From Acanthacorydalis orientalis (taxonomy: Eukaryota; Arthropoda; Insecta; Megaloptera; Corydalidae): a DNA stretch of 64,000 bases. Below, in pieces: positions 1-11,269 of this stretch (positions are counted from its first letter, which is position 1; each line of letters begins with the position of its first letter). Under the pieces are notes generated by a model. The model worked only from the letters and a program-made list of their open reading frames with translations. It made no database searches and had not been told where the DNA came from. The translations under genes and the position numbers were made by a program. The DNA is taken from assembly GCA_034766995.1 (NCBI GenBank), contig CM068315.1, forward strand, positions 3,730,236 through 3,794,235, written 5' to 3'.

Positions 1-185
1 TCAGACATTGCATATTTATCGCGTTCCAGTTAAAAAAATGCTTCCGAAGCAGCGAAAATGATTTGATCAGCTTTGGAGGAAGGTGGTGTGACTTATAAAA
101 GATACAAAAAGTTCTAAAACAGTAGGAGAGGTCCGAAAATATATCACGACATCATCAGCTCAAAGCCGTCATATTTTTTTCTATT
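1..185 (+). mobile_element. Mariner family M1 deletion derivative, 5' and 3' truncated
   Basis: Begins inside the transposase remnant at codons resembling RHCIF.RVPVKKMLPKQRK and reaches the deletion junction and the start of the C-terminal remnant, then runs into a (TA)n tract. It aligns by eye with the M1 copies at 8945, 33598 and 37998, including the block reading ggtccgaaaat followed by tcatcagctcaaagccgtcat. The left part lies outside the window. The element is non-coding as it stands. The isolated M1-type 3' end at 560-635 may be the other end of this same copy, separated by later insertion and microsatellite growth. Confidence 0.7.
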
Positions 186-186
186 A

Positions 187-236
<50 letters not shown>

Positions 237-256
237 TATATAGATAGATAGATAGA
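185..256. repeat. (TA)n microsatellite with (TAGA)n tail
   Basis: About 50 bp of almost pure TA followed by four to five TAGA units. It interrupts the M1 copy that precedes it. Confidence 0.9.
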
Positions 257-559
257 TTATGGAAAGAAAAATAAGAATAATATTAATAACAAGCAGAGAC
301 AAACTACATGGAAACTAATAAAGCTTTAGCTTCAGGGCCTCGCATTACAACCGGCCCCACAATAAACTTAAATTAAAAAAAAATCATAATAAAAATAAAT
401 AAAAAAATCAAAAGCAAATATTCAAAACCATGATAGTTAAATTGCCATTGTTGTACAATTTTGTCACTATGAATACGGTTGTATTTGTAGCGACTGTAGT
501 AGTCACTTAAATAATTTTATGTATTTTTTTGAGAAACATTAAAAAATGATTCGTTACTT

Positions 560-635
560 TTTCATAAACATTCATTTTCTATAAAAAAAGGCATCGAAAT
601 AATTTGTACGCCTAATAGTACAGTGAAAAATAAAA
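560..635 (+). mobile_element. M1 mariner 3' terminal fragment
   Basis: Matches the last ~75 bp of M1: the block cataaacattcattttctat, a poly-A run, the sequence gcatcgaaataatttgtacg and the terminal CCTAA, followed by a TA. It may be the displaced end of the copy at 1-185. Confidence 0.6.
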
Positions 636-696
636 TGTTCATAAAATGATGTAAATTAATTTATTCATTAATAAAATTAAAAATTTATTCTTAATG

Positions 697-727
<31 letters not shown>

Positions 728-844
728 TAATGTTGATAAGTTTGTATACAAACACTCTCATTAAACTGTTTCCTTTCCTTTAAATAACAACCTCACCACC
801 TCACAAACAAGACAAAACAAGTGTGAGCGTACAATGTCTGTATC

Positions 845-1215
845 ACTTTCCAGACGATACAAGATATTCTCACTTTGCATAGAACGGTTTTATGGGCGCG
901 GCAGCCCCTGAATAACCCCCAGAGCACGTCGAGAAGTAACGCCGCTCATAAGCCGTGTTTTACGTAGCGGCTTTAATTTTAAAATCCGTCGCCACCCTCG
1001 GCCGCACCGTAATGGAGTAATTAGTATGTCGTTGCGGCACAACGGTACGGTCGGTCGGGGGTTGAAATTAAGCATCGCTTAATTTGTATCACGTCTTACA
1101 GGGATGCTAATTACGTTACGCTAATTGAATTAGTGTTTCATGTTTCTGTGTACGGTGTAATGATTACACTCACTTCTGTGTTGAGTGTTTAATTGGTGTT
1201 GGGTGGTGGATTCTT
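845..1215. promoter_or_regulatory. GC-elevated island with TAATTA sites; candidate conserved non-coding element
   Basis: Base composition rises sharply, with many CpG dinucleotides, and the microsatellites that crowd both sides are absent. The right half holds several homeodomain-type TAATTA/TAATTG cores: gtaattagtat near 1018, gctaattacg near 1107 and gctaattgaattag near 1120. A 61-codon reading frame on the minus strand (890-1075) shows no recognisable domain and looks incidental. The regulatory reading is inference from composition and motif density; an untranslated exon is the alternative. Confidence 0.3.
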
Positions 1216-1268
1216 TTTTTGTTTGAGTTGACGGTTTTAAAGAATATACTGGAGGACTTTATACGTGT

Positions 1269-1329
<61 letters not shown>

Positions 1330-2447
1330 ATAAAAAATGATTTTTATTATAGAATATATTTTATTGTAATTACAAAATAATTTTATTTATCATTTTCAAT
1401 CGCATAATAAATATTATATATATACTAGTATAAAGACCCTCAAAATTAACGGGGAAATAGAAAGAAACATAGAAAGGAAAAACTGTTTATTGGTTTTTAC
1501 AACATAATATATTTAAACATAAAAATAACTAAGAACAAAACTAATGAATTAAACTTGAAACCTATGAGCTGACAAAGCAAACATTACTCGTCACTTTGTC
1601 TTGAGGACAAAGTGACAAAGTGAGAAATATGGGTTTATATATATATATATATAATCAGAATTATTCATAAAATATTTGTTAAAAGGTTTTTTTTTGAGAC
1701 TAATTTCTCTGCTGCTTATCGTGAGATGAAAAATAAAACACACAACGTAGCTACAGTTCCGGGAGTCTTAAAGATTCGATAAGCAATATTTGTCCTCGGA
1801 TGTAACTAACGTTATTAAATAGCAACCAAGATGTTAAACTTCACGGGCAGTCTTGATCTAAGAAAAATTGCAAAAAAGCAGATTTCTTCAGAAAAATCCC
1901 ACTTTTAAAAAGAGTAAAAGAGTATATGGAAAAAGGAAGGATTAGAGAAAAAGGAAAATATATATATATATATATTACTCCATTACTATGGAGTAATATA
2001 TAAATGGATCCCCCAAAAAATGATAAAACTTCAAGACCCCACTGATGTACAAATCCGTCACTGATAAGCAATGATTCAAAAATTTTAGGCGAAATAAACC
2101 AAAAAAGAGAGAAATGATTGAATAATTAAATTAAATGATTGAGCACTACGAATAAGCCTCTCGTCTAAAAACATTTTGACGATCCAAATAAAAATCAAAA
2201 TTCCGAAAAAACAAGGTTTCTACAATATTAAAAAAAAACACTTGACAGAAAATCAACTTACGGTTTGTTAATGTTAAGAAGAGCAACAGAAAAACTAAAA
2301 TAAATATTTTTTTCTAGTATTATTAACCTATATAAAATTAAAGCTCTCCACAATTCTTATAATTGTTTTTAATAATTATTTTTTTCTATTCCTTTATATC
2401 AAAAAGATTTACACACACACATACATACATATATGTATACATATATA

Positions 2448-2497
<50 letters not shown>

Positions 2498-2615
2498 TAT
2501 TCAGTGTGTTAAATAATAAATATAATTTAAATGGGAGAGTATTTTTGGATTGCTTCTGATTGTATACAAAAATGATAATAAATTTATTTCAATTCAGAAG
2601 ATTTATAAGTGTGTG

Positions 2616-2654
<39 letters not shown>

Positions 2655-2689
2655 GTATTACTCATGTAAATCCAGTTTTACAGTCGAAC
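1216..2689. other. AT-rich stretch without a recognised gene
   Basis: Holds (TA)n tracts at about 1272-1322, 1636-1653, 1958-1977, 2427-2498 and 2618-2645, and a short self-complementary block near 1594-1622 (ttgtc...gacaaagtgacaaag). I see no conserved coding pattern. Confidence 0.6.
1272..1322. repeat. (TA)n microsatellite
   Basis: Uninterrupted TA dinucleotide run of about 50 bp. Confidence 0.95.
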
Positions 2690-2995
2690 AGTGAACACAG
2701 CACGTTCAAACTGCACGAAATTAATCTGTGTACAACGCACTGCGAATTCGTTTAAACGCACCAACCCCTGCTGTAAACAGGCTTGACAATTGCAGTGTCG
2801 TCGAATGAAATTATGCAAATTAACTTGTTTTACACTTTAAGCACTTAATTAAAACGTGGCAGATTTTGTTTCAGCATCCGTCTGTGCACGAAACCGTCTT
2901 TGCCGAGTTGTGTTCGGTTCGTTGTCGCTGTTAACAAGAACGACACAGATTTTCGACGTCCCTCGGAAGCGACTTCTTCCCGCTTGTTGATATAT
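2690..2995. promoter_or_regulatory. GC-elevated island with octamer and NK/homeobox-like sites
   Basis: A CpG-containing block between microsatellite-rich flanks. It contains ATGCAAATTAA (POU octamer-like) near 2812 and gcacttaattaaaacg near 2841, which combines an NK-type CACTTAA and a TAATTAA core. No open reading frame of note. I infer a possible enhancer-type conserved element; cross-species alignment would decide. Confidence 0.3.
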
Positions 2996-3527
2996 ATTAA
3001 GGCTTTTTGTAATTATCTTTTACTTTATATCTTCGTCGATGTAATATTCTCCAGTTAATTTTTATTAATACACGGAGTTCTCTGTTTCTGGAATTATGTT
3101 TTTTTGGGATTATTTGATTTTCCTCTCCTTTATTAAAACTGTTAATGGTCGCAAATGTAGATCTGAAGTTATTAGTTAAAACAGTGTTTTTCATATTTGA
3201 TTAATACATTTTCTTGTTTTTAATATATTTTTCAATTAAATTTCTATTTGAATTTCAAATGATTTTTCAATTGAGGAATTTATGATTCTAATCAAGTCTC
3301 TATTTAAGTCAATAAAAAAAGTTTCTTCAACTCTAAAACAGATATTTTATATAATATATTAATATATATATATATATATATACATATATAATAGATTTGC
3401 TTCTTCGAATAAAAATATGATAATTGATCGAATAATATTAAACAAATTTAAAAAAATTCTATGAAATTGTATAGAAAAAAATTAAATTATATTAATCGTC
3501 GAAGTAAAATAGTAATTATAAAAATAT

Positions 3528-4092
3528 CAAATTGATAGAAAAATAAATGCGGATTAGTTGCTTGATTCAGTACAATTTTGTTAAGTTTTTTTGATATTCT
3601 TAATTGTTTTAAGCGACCCAGAACTGTTGAATGATTACCGCTTAAATTTTGTGCAAGTTCACGAATTGTTGTGCGTGGTTGTGATTCAATTAATATCTTC
3701 AGTTGATCATTATGTACTGAAGAAGGATACCTGCGACCTTCATTTTCAAAAATCTCACCCCAGCATGAAATTTTTGGAACCACTATTTCACCGTACGTTA
3801 CTTAACAGTACCCACACCAAAAGCATTGTTTAATTTACAAGCAGTTTCTGATGATTTACCACCAATTTTAAACTCATACAAAAATACTCCTATTGACTTT
3901 TTTCCATCTTTATTTCCACAGCCCAATTTGAAACAAAATCAATAATGAAACCACAGTCTATGTTACTAAATTCAGACCGAAAAATCATTTTAAAAAAATA
4001 TTAACATGAACACAATGAAATTACACTTTCATTGAAGACAATTACGGTTAGAATTCAAAGAACAAAATCCGTAATTATTTTCCTACTGACCG
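3528..4092 (-). mobile_element. M2 mariner deletion derivative (~565 bp), N-terminal transposase remnant
   Basis: Degenerate terminal inverted repeats: left around 3530-3555 (agaaaaataaatgcggatt), right around 4069-4091 (ccgtaattattttcctactg). Between them, read on the minus strand, lies a decayed N-terminal mariner transposase: FLYEFKIGGKSSETACKLNN, then RTVK.WFQKF, EGRRYPSSVHNDQLK, RTTIRELAQNLSGNHSTVL. These match the two helix-turn-helix modules of mariner transposases of the SETMAR/Hsmar1 type. The catalytic DDD domain is absent: after the second helix-turn-helix the sequence passes almost directly to the left inverted repeat. Stops and a gap break the frame, so no protein is expected. 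The same architecture recurs at 15003, 29673 and 55454, which points to amplification of one deleted ancestor. Confidence 0.85.
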
Positions 4093-4703
4093 AAAATAAC
4101 ATAATTACATTTAGAACTAAATTTATTATATCAGAAATCAATTATTATTCCAGATATTATTGAATTTTGCTTCAGTATTTGTCGAGTATTTAATTAATTT
4201 GTGAAAGTTAAACTTTAAACTCAATTCCAAAGAATCATCATTGGATTACAATTAAAGTTTTATTCTCTACTGGAAAGATTCTCTAATCTCTATGTAATTA
4301 TAAATCATTAAATGATAAATTAATTTTGGAGACTCTTCCTCTACTATGAAGATAAAAATGTGTAACAAATAAATATTACAATAATTTTCCTAAAATATTT
4401 TATTAGAAACCAACAAAATACTAAACTGAGATTCTTTTAAAATATTTTTTTTATTTTTTGAAACTCAGACATGTCTAAACCCAATCTATCTTTTTTTATA
4501 GTTACCTGCCTAGTAATAGTAACCTGTAGTTTGATAAATGTCAATTTATAAAATCGTTTACCTTTAAAAAAGAGCATAAACATCATCACTTCTAAATGCA
4601 ACAATTTGTATGAATAAAAACTTATTTTTAATACCACAAAATTCCTAAATTGTTGCTATCAACTACAGTGTTTGTCAATGGATATCAATGAATTAATGAA
4701 AAC

Positions 4704-4753
<50 letters not shown>

Positions 4754-5414
4754 AAGATATGTATGTATATATGTATACGTTTCATTCTCAATTCCCATAA
4801 AATTATTATTATGAATAATTAGCCTGCTCGTTAGTGAATTATGACTGCGCAACCATAACGTCCGCATATAATTAAAACGAAATTTCTTATATTTCACAAT
4901 GACATGCTACACACAATAACATTATATATAAATAAACATAATGGAAGCATATATATATACATACATGAATGTATGTGTGATATTTTATACAAATGTGTAT
5001 GTATGTATGGTAAACCAATACTTTTATTTAATATCTGACCACGCCATCTTGGCAGAAAGATCAAACGATCGAACTGACAGACTCGCTTGAAAATTGTACA
5101 CCATAATATAATAGCTTCCCGTAGATCCGTTTTTCGTAACGCCACCGACACAAAACTTGGATTATCATAATGAATGGTACGTTTTAAAAACAACCAACAC
5201 CTCTGGTATATAATTACGTTCACTGTATAGTGATATGATATAGAAGACACCGAGTCAGTGACGGCGGATATAATTTTAAACACAGTTCGTTAAGTGTTGT
5301 TGGTTAGACTGCAACTTTAATTTGTTGATTGATTTATTTAAGACGCTGAAAAAGTTAATACGTCGATATTTATTATAAAACTGTCTGGACTATTGTGTTT
5401 ATCGAAATACAAAT

Positions 5415-5455
<41 letters not shown>

Positions 5456-5468
5456 TTTTATATATATA
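4093..5468. other. AT-rich stretch without a recognised gene
   Basis: Contains (TA)n tracts near 4704-4750 and 5417-5470. A minus-strand frame at 4894-5283 (129 codons) lies in a slightly GC-richer block (5030-5290) but shows no domain and low-complexity tyrosine/isoleucine runs from the TA repeat; I regard it as chance. Confidence 0.55.
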
Positions 5469-5540
5469 GAACAATTTAATTTAGGCTTCTACATGAAAGT
5501 ATTAAAAAAATCTCAAAAATTATAAAATAACATGATTTTT
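5469..5540 (+). mobile_element. End fragment of palindromic repeat family P
   Basis: The block ttaggcttctacatgaaag followed by tattaaaaaaa and ataacatg matches the termini of the family P copies at 9612 and 16770. It abuts a (TA)n tract. Only about 70 bp is recognisable. Confidence 0.5.
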
Positions 5541-5559
5541 TTAATTAATGCAATAAATG

Positions 5560-5574
5560 TATATATATATATAC

Positions 5575-5622
<48 letters not shown>
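5560..5622. repeat. (TA)n microsatellite
   Basis: TA repeat of roughly 60 bp with one or two CA interruptions at its left side. Confidence 0.9.
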
Positions 5623-5625
<3 letters not shown>

Positions 5626-5754
5626 CAATTTTTTGTATAAATTAGGAATTGATTTGTATTCTGTTGATACTGTTAGATAGAAAATAACTGTGTTGATGTA
5701 AATCGATATACAAACATAAAAATATAATTAAGAGTTAAGTATGAAGCTTAGAAT

Positions 5755-5945
5755 TATTGACAGTATTATTCTGAGAACAATCAACAACATCAACCAGGTA
5801 CAACAATTCGAGATCCTGCCCAAAAGTTAGGTGTTAGACATTCAACAGTTCTGGACCGTTCAGAAAGATAGAAAAATTAAAAAAGTTTTTAATACATATG
5901 AATTTGTAAGTTATAAACTGCAATTATTTTTCTACCAACCTAGTA
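5755..5945 (+). mobile_element. M2 mariner fragment with one intact-looking terminal repeat
   Basis: Read on the plus strand it gives PGTTIRDPAQKLGVRHSTVL (second helix-turn-helix of the M2 transposase), a short decayed stretch and then the terminal repeat tgcaattatttttctaccaa ending in CCTAG at about 5943. It is the opposite orientation to the M2 copy at 3528. The first half of the element is missing. Confidence 0.75.
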
Positions 5946-6429
5946 CATAAGAAAATTTAAAAAAAAAAACAAAATATAATCTAAAACTGATATAAAGAAA
6001 TATATTGATAACCAATATCCACCCGAAGATATCTAAATAATCTATACATGTACTGATAAAAGAAAACAAATAGTGGCTTAAAGGAAAAGAAGTAATGAAT
6101 TATTGAACATTTTCAATCAGACATTGTTTGTAAGTGACTGAAAAATTTTTGTGAAATTGAATTTAGCTACAGTTCCAAAATTATAATTAAAATACTAAGA
6201 ATTCTCGAATAAAGAATTTGGTAAAAATATTTTTTTGGAAACTAGCATAAATAAATAAATATTATTTCTTATAAAATAATTGAATTAAACAATATATTTC
6301 AGATCTTCCGAGTTTATTATTATAAAACTGAAACTTTATCTAGTAATATCTTATATAAAGACAAATAACAAATTAATTAAATATATAAAAGTCTTAGAGA
6401 TTAGTAAGAAGTATCTTTTAATGCCAGTT
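5946..6429. other. AT-rich stretch, nothing recognised
   Basis: No microsatellite, no reading frame above chance and no repeat that I can match elsewhere in the window. Confidence 0.5.
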
Positions 6430-7110
6430 GTTAATTTGTTATGACAGTGATCACCTCGAATCGAGTTGTACATTTCTATTATAATAAATTTAAGGAAGAT
6501 TCAACTGTAAATCATTCAGATGACGAATTAGAGAAGCGTTCAGTGCCGCCACTGGTAGAAATAAAAAAAATATCGATGTACAGATACACACAGGTCGGGT
6601 GTCTTTCTTCTACCGTTCTGTTTTGACGCGTACAAAAATCAGATAAGACGATAAGGTTTAATTCGCCGTATACATTACAAATTAAGAACACATGTCATGG
6701 ACATAATGTTGCTTAATTAATTCTCAACGCGGGTTGTTATTATTGTAATTAATCATAATTTCAACCATGTTTACACGGATGTAAGAGATGCGAACGCTGT
6801 TATTACGGGTTTGTCAGTAATGAGTTAGTTGTAGCGGCGGTGGTGCGTCGGTGTATGTGTTTATCTACGGATATATGTGTGTGTGTGTGTACGTGTGTCG
6901 GAGGTGGTGGCCCGAAGATGGTCTCAAGACGGCGCGGTGGGATGAACACGGCGGCGTTTTCTGCCGGGAGTGTAATTTCATTCGCAGCTTTTTCCACAGT
7001 CCGATCCGATTCCCATTGTTCTGTGTTTAATTGCGATTTGTCGGTTACGCATATTAAACACATGCTTACACCAGACTATTAGTTCTTTTCATGGTATTTA
7101 GATTTAGTTG
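6430..7110. promoter_or_regulatory. GC-elevated island, possible regulatory element or exon
   Basis: Two denser sub-blocks: 6430-6650 and 6780-7080, the second with a short (GT)n run and G-rich clusters. Frames on both strands overlap here (plus 6840-7082, minus 6803-7063) and neither shows a known domain; the open frames follow from the composition. The sequence cccattgttctgtg near 7011 is Sox-like. Function is inference. Confidence 0.25.
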
Positions 7111-7338
7111 GTTAATTTGAGTGAGACGTACAGGTGTTTTTTTTTTCATTTCGTGTAACATAATTGAAACAACATTTTTAATGAGGAACCACTATCACAA
7201 ATCTGAATATATCTCTCAGTCTACAACATTTATTACACTCAAAATGTGTATATTATTTCGAACAGCTTAATAAGTTTCTACGATTGCGTAAAACTAGATT
7301 TATTATTGAATAACTTGATATCTAATAATTTGATGGAG

Positions 7339-7456
7339 TTTTCTCACTACATTTTTCAATCTATAGGTTGAATTTGAGATTTAATAGTTTGAAAATGCAT
7401 TTCAAATTGGTTTCAATCGAATTACATCATAACTCATGACAGAAATTTTTGTTATA

Positions 7457-7508
<52 letters not shown>

Positions 7509-7625
7509 TAAATATAAGAAAAATATCTGTTATAATTTATGATATAGTTTGATTAAAATCAATTTTAAATACATTTTCAAACTATTAAATCCGAAATTCA
7601 AACTACAGAGGAAAAAATGAAGTGA

Positions 7626-7629
<4 letters not shown>
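7339..7629. repeat. Palindromic element with (TA)n at its centre
   Basis: Two ~120-bp arms, 7339-7459 and 7507-7629, are inverted copies of each other. The left arm carries ctcactac, gatttaatagtttgaaaatg and a tail gttatatt; the right arm carries the reverse complements cattttcaaactattaaatc and agtgag. The 43-bp spacer (7463-7505) is pure TA. No coding capacity. A second (TA)n begins directly outside the right arm. This is the form of a foldback MITE, or of two inverted copies fused at a TA target. Confidence 0.85.
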
Positions 7630-7649
<20 letters not shown>

Positions 7650-7668
<19 letters not shown>

Positions 7669-8025
7669 GTCATCCATATTGGAAAAAAATGCAAAAATTA
7701 AAAAAAAAACACGTTATACGCATTTAGATGTTATCCAAATTTGAAAACGTTTTTAGTTTAGTTGATTGATATGAAATATAGAAAAAAATTCGATTAAATT
7801 TTTATTCAAAACTAATATAATATTTTATATATATATATATATATATGTATGGTGATTCAACTTAGTCTTCCACAAGAAAGCATTGAAAAAAAACGCAAAC
7901 ATTTAAAAAAAAACATTCCCATTTAGATATTATCTAAATTTGAAAAAAATTGTTTGTTAGTTTAGTTGATTGATATGAAATATAACCAAATATAGAAAAA
8001 ATTTTGATTAATATATATAAATAAT
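7650..8025 (+). repeat. Two-unit direct duplication (~200-bp period), family P-related
   Basis: Unit 1 (about 7665-7815) and unit 2 (about 7850-8020) share ggtcat/ggtgat starts, catttagatgttatcc against catttagatattatct, and the identical block agttgattgatatgaaatat. Each unit is preceded by a (TA)n tract (7628-7667 and 7826-7848). The beginning of unit 2 (ggtgattcaacttagtcttc) resembles family P termini. Confidence 0.7.
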
Positions 8026-8401
8026 AATTATATAATTATATATTTAATAATAATAATTAATAATTTGATTATATATATATAAAAAAAAAATTTTATCCTG
8101 ATAAAAATTAAAATTTTTGATCAACTGAAAATATGTTCTCTGCTACTTGTTTCGGCAGGTGTACCGTATTCAAGCAAGTAGATAATAGAAAGCTTAAAAG
8201 GACAAATAGATACTATCAGAGTAATATATCACAAGTATAAAAACATACAATTTATATTTTTATATTTAATTTGGACATACGTTGACGAAATATGATACAT
8301 GTCTAAATATTTCTTTCAAATGATATGAAAATCATAATTAAATGAGCGTTTAATAAAAATATTTATTTTGATAATTAAACAAACATGCTAGTAATTTTTA
8401 A

Positions 8402-8449
<48 letters not shown>

Positions 8450-8944
8450 GTATATTGTTATGAAAATCAAAGGATTTTGTTTTAAATTTTCTAAGAGAGC
8501 AACTAAAAAAAATTAAAAATTTTAAATTCAATTTGCTGTTATGTCCTACTTCTAACAATTCTATTTGAGTTTTAATTCAGACATCTATGTTAACTTTAAA
8601 TAAAAAAATGTTTACTATTAAATTTTATTTAAAATAGAACTTAAAGTTTTGTTGAAATAAATTAAATAAAAAGTTGATTACATAAATGGCACGGTTAGAT
8701 CTTAAAGGTTTTAATTAGTCATTGTATTGGAATTGGCAAACTGAAGATGGTCTTAAACTAAAGACTTGGAAAAGTGTCTAGTTGGAATTGGGTTCTGTAA
8801 TTTTATTATTTCTTATATTTGTATAAATGTATATACTGATTTGTGATATCTAGTATGTATATATTTATTAATATTGAAATCTAATATATATTTTAATTTT
8901 TTAAAAACTTATTTCTTTTATTGAAAATAAAATTGAGTATTACG
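8026..8944. other. AT-rich stretch without a recognised gene
   Basis: Contains a (TA)n tract at about 8403-8457. No reading frame or repeat matched. Confidence 0.5.
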
Positions 8945-9491
8945 ACTGAAAATTAATTCGGTGCGTTTAAATTGAATCAATCATAACTCTGTTTTAAAAT
9001 AAAATATTTCCTCGTCATTTTAAAATTTCGAAGTGACAAACTTAACATTTAAAACACTATATATTATGGCCAAGCAGTTTTCATAACCTCACAAAACAGT
9101 AGTGAAGATTAAGATGACCTAAAAGCAGCATATTAGACATTCCACACTTTTCGTGTTCCTGTTGACAAAGAAAATTCTGCCAAAGTCATGGAAATGATTT
9201 AGTCAACTCTAAAGCCGACTAAATCATTTCTATAACGTTGGTAAAAAGGTGTTGTGATGTATAAAACATTCAAAAAATGATAAAAGAGTGAAAGAGGTTC
9301 GAAAATTCACGACGACTTCTTCGATTCAAAGTCGCCATTTTTTTTAGACAAAGGATTCGCCAGTTACCAGATAGACGGAGCAAAATTGTTGAAAATAATA
9401 AGAGATATTTTGAAGATTGATATGTTTTCTATTTTTCCGTAAACGTTCATTTTTTTATCCAAAAAAGCACTGAATTAATTTGTGCACCTAA
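8945..9491 (+). mobile_element. M1 mariner deletion derivative, near complete
   Basis: Left terminus aaattaattcggtgcg followed by ttgaatcaatcataactctg; right terminus agcactgaattaatttgtgc and CACCTAA, at once followed by TATATA. Between them are decayed pieces of transposase: an N-terminal stretch beginning QHIRHSTLFVF and a C-terminal stretch reading RQLPDRRSKIVENNKRYFED, joined directly with the whole catalytic core absent. The junction is the same as in the M1 copies at 33598, 37419, 37998 and 47636. Non-coding now. Confidence 0.85.
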
Positions 9492-9554
9492 TATATATAT
9501 ATAAAGAAAGAGTTAATAATGTTATTTAATATTGTTTTACTTATTTCTAATATA

Positions 9555-9555
9555 T

Positions 9556-9611
<56 letters not shown>
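9555..9611. repeat. (TA)n microsatellite
   Basis: TA repeat of about 55 bp, directly abutting the terminus of a family P element. Confidence 0.9.
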
Positions 9612-9616
<5 letters not shown>

Positions 9617-9760
9617 GGGTGATTCAATTAAGGCTTCTACAAGGAAGTATTAAAGAGGGCACAGGGGGTTTAAGAAAAGTCATGTTATTTTTGTATAGTA
9701 TTTTAGTTCAATTCAATACTAAAATACAATTAAACTAAAATACTAAATATTTTTATGACT
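9612..9760 (+). mobile_element. Palindromic MITE-like element, family P, right half truncated
   Basis: Starts at the edge of (TA)n with gggtgattcaattaaggctt, continues with ttctacaaggaagtattaaa and taagaaaagtcatgtt, and contains a hairpin at 9699-9748 in which agtattttagttcaatt pairs with aattaaactaaaatact around a ~15-nt loop. The copy at 16770-16957 shares the sub-terminal block, the hairpin and, on its other side, the inverted terminus. No coding capacity is seen, so this is likely a non-autonomous foldback element. Confidence 0.7.
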
Positions 9761-10779
9761 AATATTTAAATAAGTTAAGAGTAATTTATCTACGAATAAT
9801 ATGTTTTAATAGTTGACTCATTATGTCAATGCATAAAAAATGAATTTTATATTTTATTTTCAAACACATGGTAATGGTTTAAAAATGATATACCATGTAA
9901 ATATATAGATAAAATTTATTCACGACATTGTCACATTTTTTTAAGAATACAATTCGATTTTAACATGAATAGTCTTTTTATTTCAAATAATATTAACGTA
10001 GATATTGAAAAATAATAAAATCAAATATAAATAATTTCTCATTGTGGTTAATTAGTTTTCACGATTGAATTAACAGCCCGGGTTACACAAAACAAATGTT
10101 CTTTAACATCATGTCCAGTACTTCATCTTTGTCTATTTTTTATCAGATTTGTATGTCTTTTATAAAGATACTGTAATTATTATTTTTCCAAAATGTAATT
10201 AATCAGTCGGTAGTAAATGAAATAATACTGAGACAAGAAAAAAGTATTTGACAGTAATAATAATTTTTTTTTAAAAAAAAACATTAAATGATATTTAAAA
10301 GAGAAGAAATATTCAAAGACCTGAACTAAAATTATAAAAAATATCTATTTTCTATGAAAATCTTTTTTTGTTTTGATAATATATTTAATATTTTCAAACC
10401 GAAATCAAATTGAATTAAATCGAAAAAATTAACATACAGTTATTCTCACACGATGGCGATTAACTTTTCTCTGCAATATGTCACAAAGAAAATTAAAAAT
10501 CTATTGCGTGCCTCTTGATAATTTCATGTGCTACTCAAATTAATTTTATGTTAATTGACGAAATAAACAAGGATTAAAGAGAATTTTATGTTTATATTTA
10601 TATTTTAGTTTATTCTACTTGCCATCATACATTTTTAAAATACTTAATAGAAAGTAATTCCTGGTAAATTCGTTTCAAACTTAACAATCGTTTGCACATA
10701 TTTAAATTTAATTTACATTAATTTTTATCTTAACCATTAATCTGTAATTTTTATATACATAGTCGTTCAAAAGTTTACT

Positions 10780-10826
<47 letters not shown>

Positions 10827-10963
10827 GAATTTTTATAAAAAATACAGCTTTTTCGCTAAGAAATAAATATAAAGAGTTAATACATAGTATGTAACTAGAG
10901 ATATTTCCAGAAATTACCTTTCGTTAAATAGAGAATTCTTTTTATGAAGGATCGGTATAAAAC

Positions 10964-11001
<38 letters not shown>

Positions 11002-11269
11002 TGAGTGTATTACATTTTTGTGTATAATCTGCAGACATATGTAAATTCCATACTTGAAAAAATGAAATGAAAAAATGTAAACATGCACAAAACTGAGTAC
11101 ATACGTACACACTTACATACACACTTATCCGAAGAAAAACATATATTTTTCAGTAATTTCATTCCCTTTAGAATTTTCATTACAATACAAATCTGAGCAT
11201 CCGTATATATACATACAATTCATTTCATTTTACATCTTCTTCCACCTACTTTCCTATTCAAGAAAATAT
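9761..11269. other. AT-rich stretch without a recognised gene
   Basis: Contains (TA)n tracts near 10782-10822 and 10964-11003. A minus-strand frame at 10895-11122 is driven by the TA repeat. No transposon matched. Confidence 0.5.

Noticed and set aside
4685..4897. 70-codon minus frame near 4700
   Set aside because: Its C-terminal part is (TA)n translation, with no domain elsewhere.
4894..5283. 129-codon minus-strand frame
   Set aside because: No domain, no splice or start context; ends in a repeat-derived low-complexity stretch.
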